From an uncultured bacterium (lineage in GTDB: Bacteria > Planctomycetota > GCA-002687715), in the NCBI GenBank assembly GCA_902826835.1, contig CADEGH010000021.1, positions 1-64,000 on the forward strand: a DNA stretch of 64,000 nt, written 5' to 3'. The position numbers were made by a program, and so were the translations under genes. Under the pieces are notes generated by a model. It ran no database searches. It was given only the letters and a program-made list of their open reading frames with translations, and was not told the origin of the DNA. Every line of letters starts with the position of its first letter. The stretch's first letter is position 1. Below are positions 45,159-53,643 of this stretch, in pieces.

Positions 45159-46502
45159 TCAAAGAACGAGCAGGCCCGGATTCTCGAGCAAGCGCTTCAT
45201 GTGATTGACGAAGTGGGCGGCGGTGCCCCCGTCGACCACGCGGTGATCGAGGGTCAAGGAGAGATAGCCGATCTTGCCCGGCACGATCGCGCCGTCTTTG
45301 ATCACCGGCTTGTCTTTGATCTGGTACACGCCGAGGATCGCGACTTCGGGGTGATTGATGATCGGAGTCGCGAAGAGTCCGCCGATGGACCCGGCCGAGG
45401 TGATAGTGATGGTGGAACCGATCAGCTCGTCGCGTTTTGCGGTGCCGTTGCGCGCCGCCTGCGACAAGCGCTGGAGATCCCCGGCCAGTTCGAGCACGCC
45501 CTTTTGGTCGGCGTGGCGCACGACCGGCACCATCAGGCCGCGATCGGTGTCGGTCGCGATCCCGACGTGGATGTCGTGCTTGACCACGATCTCGCCCTTC
45601 TCCTCGTCGAGGGTCGAGTTCACGTTCGGGAACTTGCGGATCGCGGAGGTGAGGGCCTTCATGATGAATGGGAGGAAGGTGACCTTCGTCCCTTGCTCTT
45701 CGCCGATCGCGGCGGCGCTCTTGCGCAGGGCGTACAGCGCCGTCATGTCGATTTCGTCGACGTAGGTGAAGTGCGGGGCCGTGTAGGCGGAGCGGCGCAT
45801 CTGGTCGCCGGTGGCCTTGCGGATTCCGCGGTAGGGGATGCGGTCTTCGCCGCCGGCCGTGAAGGTGCGAACGGGGGCCGGGGCGGGAGCGGGGGCAGGA
45901 ACAACCGGCGTGGCCAAGGGGGCGGCGACGGGAGCGGGAGTCGGCGCTGGAGCCGCCCCGACCCTCGGAGCGGAGGCAAACTCCGCCACATCGTCCTTCG
46001 TCACGCGGCCGTGCGGTCCCGAGCCGGAGACGGCGCCGAGTTCGACGCCGAGTTCGCGCGCGAGCTTGCGAGTCGCGGGAGCCGCGAGGACACGCTGGGC
46101 CTCGGTCGCGACGAGAGCCGGCGCAGGCTCGACCCGGGCGGGAGCCGGGGCCGGGGCGGCGACGGGAGCGGGAGCTTTCGGAGCCGGGGTTGGAGGTGCG
46201 GCCGGCGCGGGGGTTGGCTTCGGTGCGGCCACCGGGGTGGCCGCTGGCGCCGGAGCGGCGGCCCCACCCTTCTCCAGGATGACGATGACCGAATGGACCG
46301 GCGCCACTTCCCCTTCCTTCTTCAGGATCTTGGCCACGCGCCCGGTGACCGGGGAGGTGATCTCGACGGTGGCTTTGTCCGTCATCACCTCGACCATGGG
46401 CTGATCCTCCTTCAGCGCCTCGCCTTCCTTGACGATCCAGCGCACGATCTCACCTTCGGCGACGCCTTCGCCGATGTCCGGGAGTTTGAATTCGACCTGC
46501 AT
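45159..46502 (-). CDS. Dihydrolipoamide acyltransferase (E2) of a 2-oxoacid dehydrogenase
   Basis: A 447-residue core subunit. ATG at 46502 starts MQVEFKLPDIGEG. Residues 1-78 are one lipoyl domain with the modified lysine in VMTDKATVEI (Lys43); Ala/Pro-rich swinging linkers (about 80-145 and 195-225) flank a peripheral-subunit-binding domain (LAAPATRKLARELG...GRVTKDDV, about 150-190); the catalytic domain follows from 230 and carries DHRVVDGGTAAHF near the C-terminus. It accepts acyl groups from E1 and moves them to CoA. One lipoyl domain and the sequence style fit a branched-chain or pyruvate complex; which one is not decided. Confidence 0.94.
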   Translation of the reverse strand: MQVEFKLPDIGEGVAEGEIVRWIVKEGEALKEDQPMVEVMTDKATVEITSPVTGRVAKILKKEGEVAPVHSVIVILEKGGAAAPAPAATPVAAPKPTPAPAAPPTPAPKAPAPVAAPAPAPARVEPAPALVATEAQRVLAAPATRKLARELGVELGAVSGSGPHGRVTKDDVAEFASAPRVGAAPAPTPAPVAAPLATPVVPAPAPAPAPVRTFTAGGEDRIPYRGIRKATGDQMRRSAYTAPHFTYVDEIDMTALYALRKSAAAIGEEQGTKVTFLPFIMKALTSAIRKFPNVNSTLDEEKGEIVVKHDIHVGIATDTDRGLMVPVVRHADQKGVLELAGDLQRLSQAARNGTAKRDELIGSTITITSAGSIGGLFATPIINHPEVAILGVYQIKDKPVIKDGAIVPGKIGYLSLTLDHRVVDGGTAAHFVNHMKRLLENPGLLVL

Positions 46503-46530
46503 GATCAGGAGTCCTTTTGGAGGGTGAAGA

Positions 46531-47508
46531 TCAGAATTTCGCAACCTTCTCGATGGCGGATAGCACCCGCTTCGGAGAAGGCATATAGACGTGCTCGAGG
46601 GTGTAGGGGAAGGGAGTGTCGAAGCCGGTGACGCGCACGATCGGGGCTTCGAGATACTCGATGGCCTCTTCCGCGATGATCGCCGAGATTTCGGAGGCGA
46701 CTCCGCAGGTGCGGGTCGCTTCCATGGCGACCACGCAGCGTCCGGTGCGCTTGACGGAGTCGAGGATGGTGTCTTGGTCGAGGGGGAGCAAGGAACGCAG
46801 ATCCAAAAGCTCGACCTCGATTCCCTGCTTCGCGGCCTCTTCCGCCGCCTCGAGGCAAGTGTGCACCATGGCGCCCCAGCTCACGAGGGTGACGTGCGAG
46901 CCGGCCCGCGCGATCCGGGCCACGCCGAGAGGAACCGTGAATTCGGGGTCGTCCGGAACCTCACCCTTGACGGTGCGGTAGATCCGCTTTGGCTCGAGGA
47001 AGATCACGGGATCTTGGCCCCTGATGCAGGTCTTGAGCAATCCCTTTGCGTCGGCCGGAGTCGCCGGAACCACGACCTGAAGGCCGGGGGTGTGCACGAA
47101 GTACGCCTCCGGCGACTGGCTGTGGTAGTGGCCGCCCCGAATGCCTCCGCCGTAGGGCGTCCGCACCACCATCGGGCAGGTGAATTCCCCGCCGCTGCGA
47201 TAGCGGAGCTTGGCCATCTCGGAAACGATTTGATCGAAGGCGGGGAAAATGAAGTCCGAGAACTGGATCTCGGGCACCGGTCTTAGGCCGTACATCGCCA
47301 TGCCGATCGCGGTGCCGATGATGCCGGACTCCGCGAGCGGCGTGTCGAGCACCCGGTCCTCCCCAAACTTGGCTTGCAGACCGTCGGTGGTGCGGAACAC
47401 CCCGCCGTTTTTTCCGATGTCTTCGCCAAGGCAGACGACATTGCGATCGCGCGCCATCTCCTCGTGGAGGGCCGCGTTCAAGGCTTGCAGAACCGTCATC
47501 GTGCTCAT
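46531..47508 (-). CDS. 2-oxoacid dehydrogenase E1 beta subunit
   Basis: A 325-residue transketolase-like subunit that pairs with E1alpha to build the ThDP site. The start is the ATG at 47508 (MSTMTVLQALNAALHEEM); the frame runs open further upstream but that part is Ser/Pro/Arg-rich and overlaps the preceding gene. Features are VVCLGEDIGKNGGVF, DTPLAESGIIGTAIGMA, the EIQFSDFIFPAFDQIVSE segment, and the C-terminal VTLVSWGAMVHTCLEAAEE and TGFDTPFPYTLEHVY. It is the only E1beta gene in the window, between the first E1alpha and E2. Confidence 0.95.
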   Translation of the reverse strand: MSTMTVLQALNAALHEEMARDRNVVCLGEDIGKNGGVFRTTDGLQAKFGEDRVLDTPLAESGIIGTAIGMAMYGLRPVPEIQFSDFIFPAFDQIVSEMAKLRYRSGGEFTCPMVVRTPYGGGIRGGHYHSQSPEAYFVHTPGLQVVVPATPADAKGLLKTCIRGQDPVIFLEPKRIYRTVKGEVPDDPEFTVPLGVARIARAGSHVTLVSWGAMVHTCLEAAEEAAKQGIEVELLDLRSLLPLDQDTILDSVKRTGRCVVAMEATRTCGVASEISAIIAEEAIEYLEAPIVRVTGFDTPFPYTLEHVYMPSPKRVLSAIEKVAKF

Positions 47509-47539
47509 GCCGTAACTCTCTCTCTTTTCGGCGCGGGGT

Positions 47540-48649
47540 TCAGAGGGGGAAGGCAGCATCAGCGTCGGCGGCGTGATCTCCACCTTCGGCTCTGAGGGCG
47601 TCTCGTTGACGGGCGAGGTGGCGGGGGAGCTCGGCGTAGACGTCGTCGAAGAGGGTGTCGATCTTCGGCGCGGGCTTACGTTCGGAGTCCTTCGCTGCCT
47701 CGGCCATCTCGGTGTCCGCCTGCTCATGCGTCTTCTCCAGGGTGGAACGATCGATCACGCCCTCGGTGATCAGGAACTCTTCGAAGCGGCGGATGGGATC
47801 CTTTTCCGCCCACGCCTTTTCCTCCTCCTTCGGCCGGTAGCGGCTCGGATCGTCGGAGGAGGAGTGGGGGCCCATGCGGAAACTCAGGAGTTCGATGAGG
47901 GTCGGCCCGTCGCCCGCGCGCGCTCTCGCCACCGCGACCCGCGTCGCTTCGTAGACGGCGAGAACGTCGTTGCCGTCCACGCGCACTCCGGGCATCCCGT
48001 AGGCGTCGGCCTTGACGGCCATGTTTTTCGAGGCGGTTTGTCCGCTCACGCAGAGGGAGATGGCCCACTGATTGTTGATGCAGAGGAACACGATCGGGGA
48101 TTTGAAAACGCCGGCAAAATTCAGACCGGTGTGGAAGTCGTTGCTCGAGGTGGCGCCGTCCCCGAAATAGCTGCCGCAAACCTGTTTCGTGCCGCGGATG
48201 CGCATGGCCATGGCGATACCGGTGCCTTGCACGATCTGCGTCCCGATGGGGGAGGAGATCGAGACCAGGTGCTCGGGCGCGTGGCTGTAATGCACCGGCA
48301 TCTGGCGTCCCAAGGCGGCATCGCCGGAATTGCCGAAGCAGTTGTCGAGCATGCGCTCCGCGGAAACTCCGCGCAAAAGGGCGATGCCGGGCTGGCGATA
48401 CGAAGGAGTGATCCAGTCGTCTTTGCCGAACGCGAAAGCCGAGCCGACCTGGGCCGCCTCCTCTCCGAACGAAGGAACGTAGAAGCCGATCCGACCCTGG
48501 CGCTGGAGCTTCATCGCCCGCTCATCCAGGGCACGGGTGCGCACCATGGCCTTCCAGAGGCTCAGGAGCTCGCTTTCGTTGAGCTTCACGCGCGCCCTGG
48601 TCTTCTCGCTGCCACCGGGCCCGAGGATCGTCAGGAGGGACTCAGACAT
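47540..48649 (-). CDS. 2-oxoacid dehydrogenase E1 alpha subunit (copy 1)
   Basis: A 369-residue E1alpha. ATG at 48649 lies within the last bases of lipA (eight-base overlap). The ThDP/Mg site reads FGDGATSSNDFHTGLNFAGVF with NNQWAIS following, and the phosphorylation-loop region is MGPHSSSDDPSRYR. It matches copy 2 in length, motif spacing and even the last residues (AAFPL versus GAFPL), so the two arose by duplication; both keep the residues expected for activity. Its position directly before E1beta makes it the likely default partner. Confidence 0.92.
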   Translation of the reverse strand: MSESLLTILGPGGSEKTRARVKLNESELLSLWKAMVRTRALDERAMKLQRQGRIGFYVPSFGEEAAQVGSAFAFGKDDWITPSYRQPGIALLRGVSAERMLDNCFGNSGDAALGRQMPVHYSHAPEHLVSISSPIGTQIVQGTGIAMAMRIRGTKQVCGSYFGDGATSSNDFHTGLNFAGVFKSPIVFLCINNQWAISLCVSGQTASKNMAVKADAYGMPGVRVDGNDVLAVYEATRVAVARARAGDGPTLIELLSFRMGPHSSSDDPSRYRPKEEEKAWAEKDPIRRFEEFLITEGVIDRSTLEKTHEQADTEMAEAAKDSERKPAPKIDTLFDDVYAELPRHLARQRDALRAEGGDHAADADAAFPL

Positions 48650-49565
48650 GCAGTTCTCCGGACCGGCGATCCCGCTCCCGGAGCCATCGCTCCGTGAACA
48701 GTTCACCGGCCTTGTAGGAGGAGCGGACGAGCGGGCCTGAGGCGCAGAAGAGAAAACCCAGCGTTTGGGCTTCCTTCTGCCACGCTTCGAAGCGCGCCGG
48801 CGGGAGGTATTCCACCACCGGAAGGTGGCGGGGAGTGGGTTGGAGGTATTGGCCGAGGGTCACGATGTCTACCTCGGCGCGACGCAGATCCACCAGAGTC
48901 GCGCGGACTTCGTCGTCGGTCTCTCCCAAGCCGAGCATGAGAGACGATTTTGTCAGTTTTGCGGGTGCCAGCCGCTTCAGCTCGCTCAAGCTCCTCAGCG
49001 ACTGCTCGTAGCCGGACTTGGCGTCGCGAACGGATCGCGTGAGCCGCTGGACAGTCTCGACGTTGTGAGCCAAGACACTGGCCGGGGAGTCCGCGAGCTT
49101 GCGGAGGAGTTTCGGATCTGCTCGGAAGTCACCAGCCAAGACTTCGATCTTGGTATCGGGACTTGCGAAGTGAACGGCTTCGAGGCAGGTGACCACATGG
49201 CCGGCGCCGCCATCCGGCAGGTCGTCGCGATCGACCATGGTGATCACGACGTAGGACAGCCCCATGGTCTTGACCGCGTGAGCGAGGTTGAAGGGTTCCT
49301 CGTGGTCGAGACGACCGGCGGGCTTGCCCGTCTTCACGTTGCAAAACCGGCAAGCCCTCGTGCAGGTGTCGCCGAGCACCATGAAGGTCGCGGTGCCATG
49401 GTTCCAGCACTCGCCCAGGTTGGGGCAGCGAGCTTCTTCGCAAACCGTGGCGAGACGGAGATCCTTCCTCAGCTCCTTGATACGAGCGTAGGTCTCTCCG
49501 TGGGGAGCAGGAACCTTCAGCCACTCGGGCTTGCGTTCCTTGGGTGCGAGTGGCGGGCTCGACAT
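48642..49565 (-). CDS. lipA: Lipoyl synthase
   Basis: A 307-residue radical SAM enzyme that inserts two sulfur atoms into octanoyl groups on lipoyl domains. Both iron-sulfur sites are visible: the auxiliary cluster CX4CX5C at Cys42, Cys47 and Cys53, and the radical SAM CX3CX2C at Cys68, Cys72 and Cys75. The essential C-terminal RSSY motif that ligates the auxiliary cluster is present near residue 287 (VRSSYKAGE). It is the first gene of the dehydrogenase operon, so cofactor assembly is expressed with the complex that needs it. Confidence 0.96.
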   Translation of the reverse strand: MSSPPLAPKERKPEWLKVPAPHGETYARIKELRKDLRLATVCEEARCPNLGECWNHGTATFMVLGDTCTRACRFCNVKTGKPAGRLDHEEPFNLAHAVKTMGLSYVVITMVDRDDLPDGGAGHVVTCLEAVHFASPDTKIEVLAGDFRADPKLLRKLADSPASVLAHNVETVQRLTRSVRDAKSGYEQSLRSLSELKRLAPAKLTKSSLMLGLGETDDEVRATLVDLRRAEVDIVTLGQYLQPTPRHLPVVEYLPPARFEAWQKEAQTLGFLFCASGPLVRSSYKAGELFTERWLRERDRRSGELHV

Positions 49566-49730
49566 GATGTTGGGACGCTGACTTTCTAAGTCGAAACGCT
49601 CGCCATCTCAAGCGCGCAGGGCGGGCTGCGCGCCTCCACGATGCCTCGCGGAAGTCTATGCACAGTAAGCATTTACGGTGGGAGAGTATTTTGTGCTCTG
49701 ACCTGTCCCCCCGATCTGGACAATGCGACA

Positions 49731-50627
49731 ATGCCACTCACATCGAGCATCCGGCTTGGCCCTGCCGGCTGGTCGTACCCGGACTGGAAGGGCCCCGTCT
49801 ATCCCCGGCGATCCGCCTCGCACTTCGACGACCTGCGATTCTTGTCCCAGTTTGTCGACTTCGTCGAGGTCAACTCCACTTTCTACGCCGCGCTCCCGCC
49901 GGGCACTGGGATCGCGTGGGATCTGCGGCTGCGCAGCGCCCCGAAGTTTCAGTTTGCGGTGAAAGCCTGGCAGCGGCTCACCCACGGGACTGGGGGGCCG
50001 GCAACGAGGAACGAGATCGACACATGGTCCCGATTGCCATTGGAATTGCGGGATGCCGGCCGACTCCTCGCGGTCTTGGCGCAATACCCCGGTTCCTTCC
50101 GAGACTGCCCCGCGAGCCGGTCCGCGGTTCTCCACTTACGCGACCGGCTCCGTTTTCTGGAAGTCCCTCTGGCGGTCGAAGTGAGGCACGCTGAATTTGG
50201 CTCCGACATCGCCTCCGAGTGGTTCGAGCGAGAGGAACTGTGTCGCGTCCAAGTCGACCTCCCACCGTCCGCGGCGCACCTCTCGCCCGTGGTAGAGCCC
50301 ACCAATCCCCTGCGCTACGTGCGGCTGCATGGGCGCAACGCGGAGGCCTGGTGGAAAGCCCACGTGGGGCGGGATGCTCGGTACGACTACCTCTACGGCC
50401 GACCGGAAGTCTCTGAGTGGGCCGAGCGCATTCGAGCCCATTCCAATCCTGGGACCCTGACCCTAGTGGTGGCCAACAATCACTTTCAGGGGAAGGCGAT
50501 GGCCCTGGTCGCGGAGCTTGCGGCGGCGCTTTCCGGTGAGCGGGTTTCAGTGATCGAGTCGCTCTGCGACCGGTACCCGCAACTTCTCGAGATTGCTTTG
50601 CCGCCGTCCGGCTCGTTATTCCGATAA
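49731..50627 (+). CDS. DUF72 family protein
   Basis: A 298-residue protein of the DUF72 (PF01904, YecE-like) TIM-barrel family. ATG at 49731 begins MPLTSSIRLGPAGWSYPDW, matching the family's G(T/P)AGWSYxDWxG opening. Other marks are FVDFVEVNSTFYAALP, FQFAVKAWQRLTH, PLAVEVRHAEF, YVRLHGRNAEAWW and VVANNHFQGKA, the last close to the family's FNN signature. Function is unknown for the family. It is transcribed divergently from lipA; the 165 bases between hold both promoters, with an AT-rich patch near 49668-49700. Confidence 0.9.
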   Translation: MPLTSSIRLGPAGWSYPDWKGPVYPRRSASHFDDLRFLSQFVDFVEVNSTFYAALPPGTGIAWDLRLRSAPKFQFAVKAWQRLTHGTGGPATRNEIDTWSRLPLELRDAGRLLAVLAQYPGSFRDCPASRSAVLHLRDRLRFLEVPLAVEVRHAEFGSDIASEWFEREELCRVQVDLPPSAAHLSPVVEPTNPLRYVRLHGRNAEAWWKAHVGRDARYDYLYGRPEVSEWAERIRAHSNPGTLTLVVANNHFQGKAMALVAELAAALSGERVSVIESLCDRYPQLLEIALPPSGSLFR

Positions 50628-50685
50628 CAGAGCGATAACGCACGGGTCTTGGTCAAAAAAAGCTCATCCCAGAGGCTTCTTGTTG

Positions 50686-50715
50686 TTGACCTGCGTCCCG
50701 TACTTCCCTTATGCT
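50686..50715 (+). promoter_or_regulatory. Sigma70-like promoter before the HEAT-repeat gene
   Basis: TTGACC (50686-50691) and TTATGC (50709-50714) are 17 bases apart; TATGCT one base later is an alternative -10. The next gene starts at 50815, giving a leader of about 90 bases. Confidence 0.5.
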
Positions 50716-50814
50716 CCGCTCTTCCTGCCAGCTCGGATGCTCACTAACTCGCTTGAGTCGAGAGAAAGTGCACCGGTGATTCGACCCCACTTGCGTCGGT
50801 TTGGCCGTGTCCAA

Positions 50815-52749
50815 ATGAAACTTCCTGCCTTGGTGGCGGCGTCTGCCTTGGCGTTGGGACAGGCCATCGCGCTCGCCCAGTGCCCCCCCAGCGCTTACGG
50901 TCCACCGCCCCCGCCACCCCCGCCTCCGTACGCCCCCGTCGGCGGTGGCCAAGGCGGCTACGACGGACCGTCCGGTGGAGCACCGGCACCGGCGTTCCCA
51001 GGGGGGACGACCCCCGCACCCGGGACCTCTGGCGGTCCGGCGACCGGCGGTCGGCCTACCGGCGGACCGGCGGCGGGAGGCAACCCTTCGGCGGGTGGAT
51101 CCAACTCGGGCGGAACCACCCCCGCCCCCGGCCGCGGCGGTGGCCCCGCGCGCGCGGCGCTTCCTCGCCGACCCAAGGCGGTGAGCCCTTCCCTCGGCCT
51201 TGAGCCTTGGTGGAGCCACGTTGGACGCGAGGCCTTGATCGAGGCGATGACGCCTGAGTCCATCTCGATCGACTACTCGACCTACTTCGGCGAGGGCACT
51301 CAATCGCAGGATCGCCGCGCCCTGGGCTCGCGAGTTCTCGATCAAAAGGTGCTTCCCAGCTTGCGCAAGGCGCTCTCCCATGCGGTGCCCGAACGGCGAG
51401 CCGCGGCCGCGGAAGCGCTGGCCCGGACTGGCCGCGCGGAAGCGGTTCCGGCCCTCCTCGGGCTCCTGAAGGATCCCGACGCTCGAGTTCGGCGCTCCGT
51501 CGTGCTCGGTCTCGGCCTCTGCGGCCAGGCCCAAACTTTCGACGTCCTGGCCTCGATTCTGGAGGCGACTCCCGCAGCGGCCTCCGTCTTCGGCCTCGCC
51601 AGCTCGTCGCAAATCGAAGGCGGATTGCGTGAACGAGCCGCCTTGGCACTGGGCTTGCAAAACGAGCCCCGAAGCCTGGAAGTCCTGGTGCGCAATCTCG
51701 AGGCGGAAAGCCTCCGCAATCCGGATCTCGCGGCTGCTTGCGTCGCCGGCCTGGCCCTGTCAGGGCGCAGCGGCGCCACGGGCGCTTTGACCAAGCTCGC
51801 GATGTCGAATGCTGCCCCGGAGGAACTCCGCGCGGTGGCAGTCGCCGCCCTGGGCGGAGTCGACGATCGTGGTCCAGTGGTCCAGCGATTCCTGCAAGTG
51901 GCTGCTTTCGACAAGTCGGCGCGGGTTTCCCGTGCGGCGGTCGGAGCGCTTGGCCGCTTGGTGGGGATCCGCGACACCGATTCGATCGCTGCTTTGAAAA
52001 AAGTGGCAGATCAGTCGACTGACGCGGTGGCAAAATCGTTGGCCCTCTTCGCCCTCGCGGCGGCCCCCTCCGAAGCCTCGGCAAAGAGCCTCATGGAAGC
52101 GGCCTCCGGCAACGGCCCCGTCGCCGCGCTGGCGCCCCTTGCTCTGGCCCTCCATAGCCGGGACAACGCGTTCGAACTCGAAGCGCGCACGGAACTCCGC
52201 AAGCTGGCGGAACAGGCTTCTTCGACCGGCGTGCGGGCCGCGGCGGCCCTCGGCCTCGGCGCGCTCGGCGAGGCGGACGACATGCCGATTCTGCGCAAGC
52301 TGATGAAGACCTCGTCCGACGAAGCGGTCCGGATGGCCGCGGTGCGCTCCCTCGGTCTGCTCCGCGACCGGGCTGGCGCCGAGGACGTCTACCAGGTCTT
52401 CGATCAGGACAAGGATGAGTCGGTACGAGCCGCCGGCGCCTTCGCCCTCGCCCAGATCTTCAAAGACCACGCGGTTTCGCTCCTGGTGGGTCGCCTCGAC
52501 AAGACCGAGGACCTCCGGTGGGCGATGGAACTCGGTCGAGCCCTGGCCGAGACCGGGAGCCCGCTCGCGGCCGACGCCTTGGCCCAACGGGTGGCGGCAG
52601 CGCCGTTGGACGTCCAGTCTCTGGCGGCAGCCTCCGCGCTGGGCCGCATGGTTGATCAAGGTGGGTCGGTTGAGCGCTCGCGCCTGGCCGCGATCCGGCT
52701 TGCTCTCCGGGACGCGACGAATCTCCAGTATTTGCTCGACGAACTCTGA
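50815..52749 (+). CDS. Exported HEAT-repeat protein with Pro/Gly-rich linker
   Basis: A 644-residue protein from the ATG at 50815, which begins a clear signal peptide (MKLPALVAASALALGQAIALAQ). Residues 25-120 are low complexity: a run of nine prolines, then Gly/Thr/Pro/Ala repeats. From about residue 165 to the end there are consecutive HEAT/PBS-lyase-type helical repeats of about 35 residues (AVPALLGLLKDPDARVRRSVVLGLG is a typical unit, shown here only as the core LLKDPDARVRRSVVLGLG). Such solenoids bind other proteins. The linker may span the envelope. It has its own promoter and a hairpin downstream. Confidence 0.85.
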   Translation: MKLPALVAASALALGQAIALAQCPPSAYGPPPPPPPPPYAPVGGGQGGYDGPSGGAPAPAFPGGTTPAPGTSGGPATGGRPTGGPAAGGNPSAGGSNSGGTTPAPGRGGGPARAALPRRPKAVSPSLGLEPWWSHVGREALIEAMTPESISIDYSTYFGEGTQSQDRRALGSRVLDQKVLPSLRKALSHAVPERRAAAAEALARTGRAEAVPALLGLLKDPDARVRRSVVLGLGLCGQAQTFDVLASILEATPAAASVFGLASSSQIEGGLRERAALALGLQNEPRSLEVLVRNLEAESLRNPDLAAACVAGLALSGRSGATGALTKLAMSNAAPEELRAVAVAALGGVDDRGPVVQRFLQVAAFDKSARVSRAAVGALGRLVGIRDTDSIAALKKVADQSTDAVAKSLALFALAAAPSEASAKSLMEAASGNGPVAALAPLALALHSRDNAFELEARTELRKLAEQASSTGVRAAAALGLGALGEADDMPILRKLMKTSSDEAVRMAAVRSLGLLRDRAGAEDVYQVFDQDKDESVRAAGAFALAQIFKDHAVSLLVGRLDKTEDLRWAMELGRALAETGSPLAADALAQRVAAAPLDVQSLAAASALGRMVDQGGSVERSRLAAIRLALRDATNLQYLLDEL

Positions 52750-53172
52750 GCCCCGTTTACCGCTGACTGGGAGCAATCGGTCCCTGGTCCGCCGCTGATC
52801 GTGGTTGGCAAGGTAGGCCGCGCGCTCCGGCGAAGGCGGATCGGAAGGGGGGGGCGCCACGGCGTCGCCCCCCTTCTTGCATAGTGAGTCGTGGCGCTTT
52901 TTCTGCGTGGGCACAGGCTTGAGGCGGCGATTTTCTACGAATTAGTCGCGCCCGCCGTAGGCCATAGAAGCTTCGATCCCACGCCAGTTCCAAATTCCTG
53001 CCCCCGAGTTCTCCTCAAGTCGCCAGGTCCGAGGACCGATAAAGCGAGGAGGATGGGAGGTCGCGCTTCGGTCGGATCCACGACTCGGCGCGCCCAGAGC
53101 AGGCTCGTTGGAACTCGACGCTTTCCCTGCCAAGCGCCTGGTCGTGGCCGAGGTTGGTCCCGAGTTTCCAAT
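52750..53172. other. Intergenic stretch of about 420 bases
   Basis: Holds the hairpin described separately near its left end. From 52891 a GTG opens a frame into the next gene, but that extension is Arg/Pro-rich and lacks family features, so I treat it as leader. No other gene, RNA gene or repeat is evident. Confidence 0.5.
52844..52877 (+). terminator. Strong GC hairpin, probable terminator
   Basis: GAAGGGGGG... pairs with ...CCCCCCTTC through a long stem with a small internal mismatch and an ACG-centred loop. It lies about 95 bases after the HEAT-repeat gene. The following sequence (TTGCATAG) has only a weak T-tract. Confidence 0.55.
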
Positions 53173-53538
53173 ATGAACGCTGCATGGGTGCTTTGCGCCT
53201 TGTGGTTTTTCCCTGTTCCGGCCCTCCACCCCGACAGATCCGAGTTCACGATTGCCACCGTGTTCCAGGATCTGTCCGTGGAGCCCCTGGGGCTCCAGTC
53301 GGGTTTGCTTTCCGCACTGGCGTGGGATGCCGCACCGGGCCGAGCTCTGCTCGGCGATTTGGAACGAGCGGTTCCGATTCCGGTGCGTGTCGAGGCGATC
53401 CGACGGCTTTCGGCGATCGAAGATCCCCGAGCTAGACGTGCCCTCGGGAGGATCGCGGAGGCCAGTTCCGTGCCGGCCCTGTCGGAGCGCGCGCGTGCGG
53501 CGCTCGGCCGTCCACCCAAAGGAGGGAGGGACGGATGA
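53173..53538 (+). CDS. Small exported HEAT-like protein
   Basis: A 121-residue protein from the ATG at 53173. The first 15-20 residues (MNAAWVLCALWFFPVPALHP) look like a signal peptide. The second half carries one or two HEAT-like helix pairs, with RVEAIRRLSAIEDPRARRAL and ASSVPALSERARAALGRP, similar in style to the larger HEAT protein upstream. A longer frame from GTG 52891 is possible but less likely. Function unknown. Confidence 0.6.
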   Translation: MNAAWVLCALWFFPVPALHPDRSEFTIATVFQDLSVEPLGLQSGLLSALAWDAAPGRALLGDLERAVPIPVRVEAIRRLSAIEDPRARRALGRIAEASSVPALSERARAALGRPPKGGRDG

Positions 53539-53643
53539 CGGGGTTTCACTTTTTCTGCGAGTTCCCCTGTCGTGAACATCCCAAAAACTGTCCTGGGTCC
53601 CTTCATCCAACCTAGACCGAAGTTTCCTCAGCCGATCCACCTC

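Noticed and set aside
45201..46631. Plus-strand Gly/Arg-rich open frame of 476 codons opposite E2
   Set aside because: Produced by the Ala/Pro-rich linkers of E2 read on the other strand.
50935..51170. Possible tandem DNA repeat array in the HEAT-protein gene
   Set aside because: The repetition is at the amino-acid level (Gly/Pro/Thr/Ala linker) with variable codons, so it is a protein linker, not a DNA repeat element or CRISPR.
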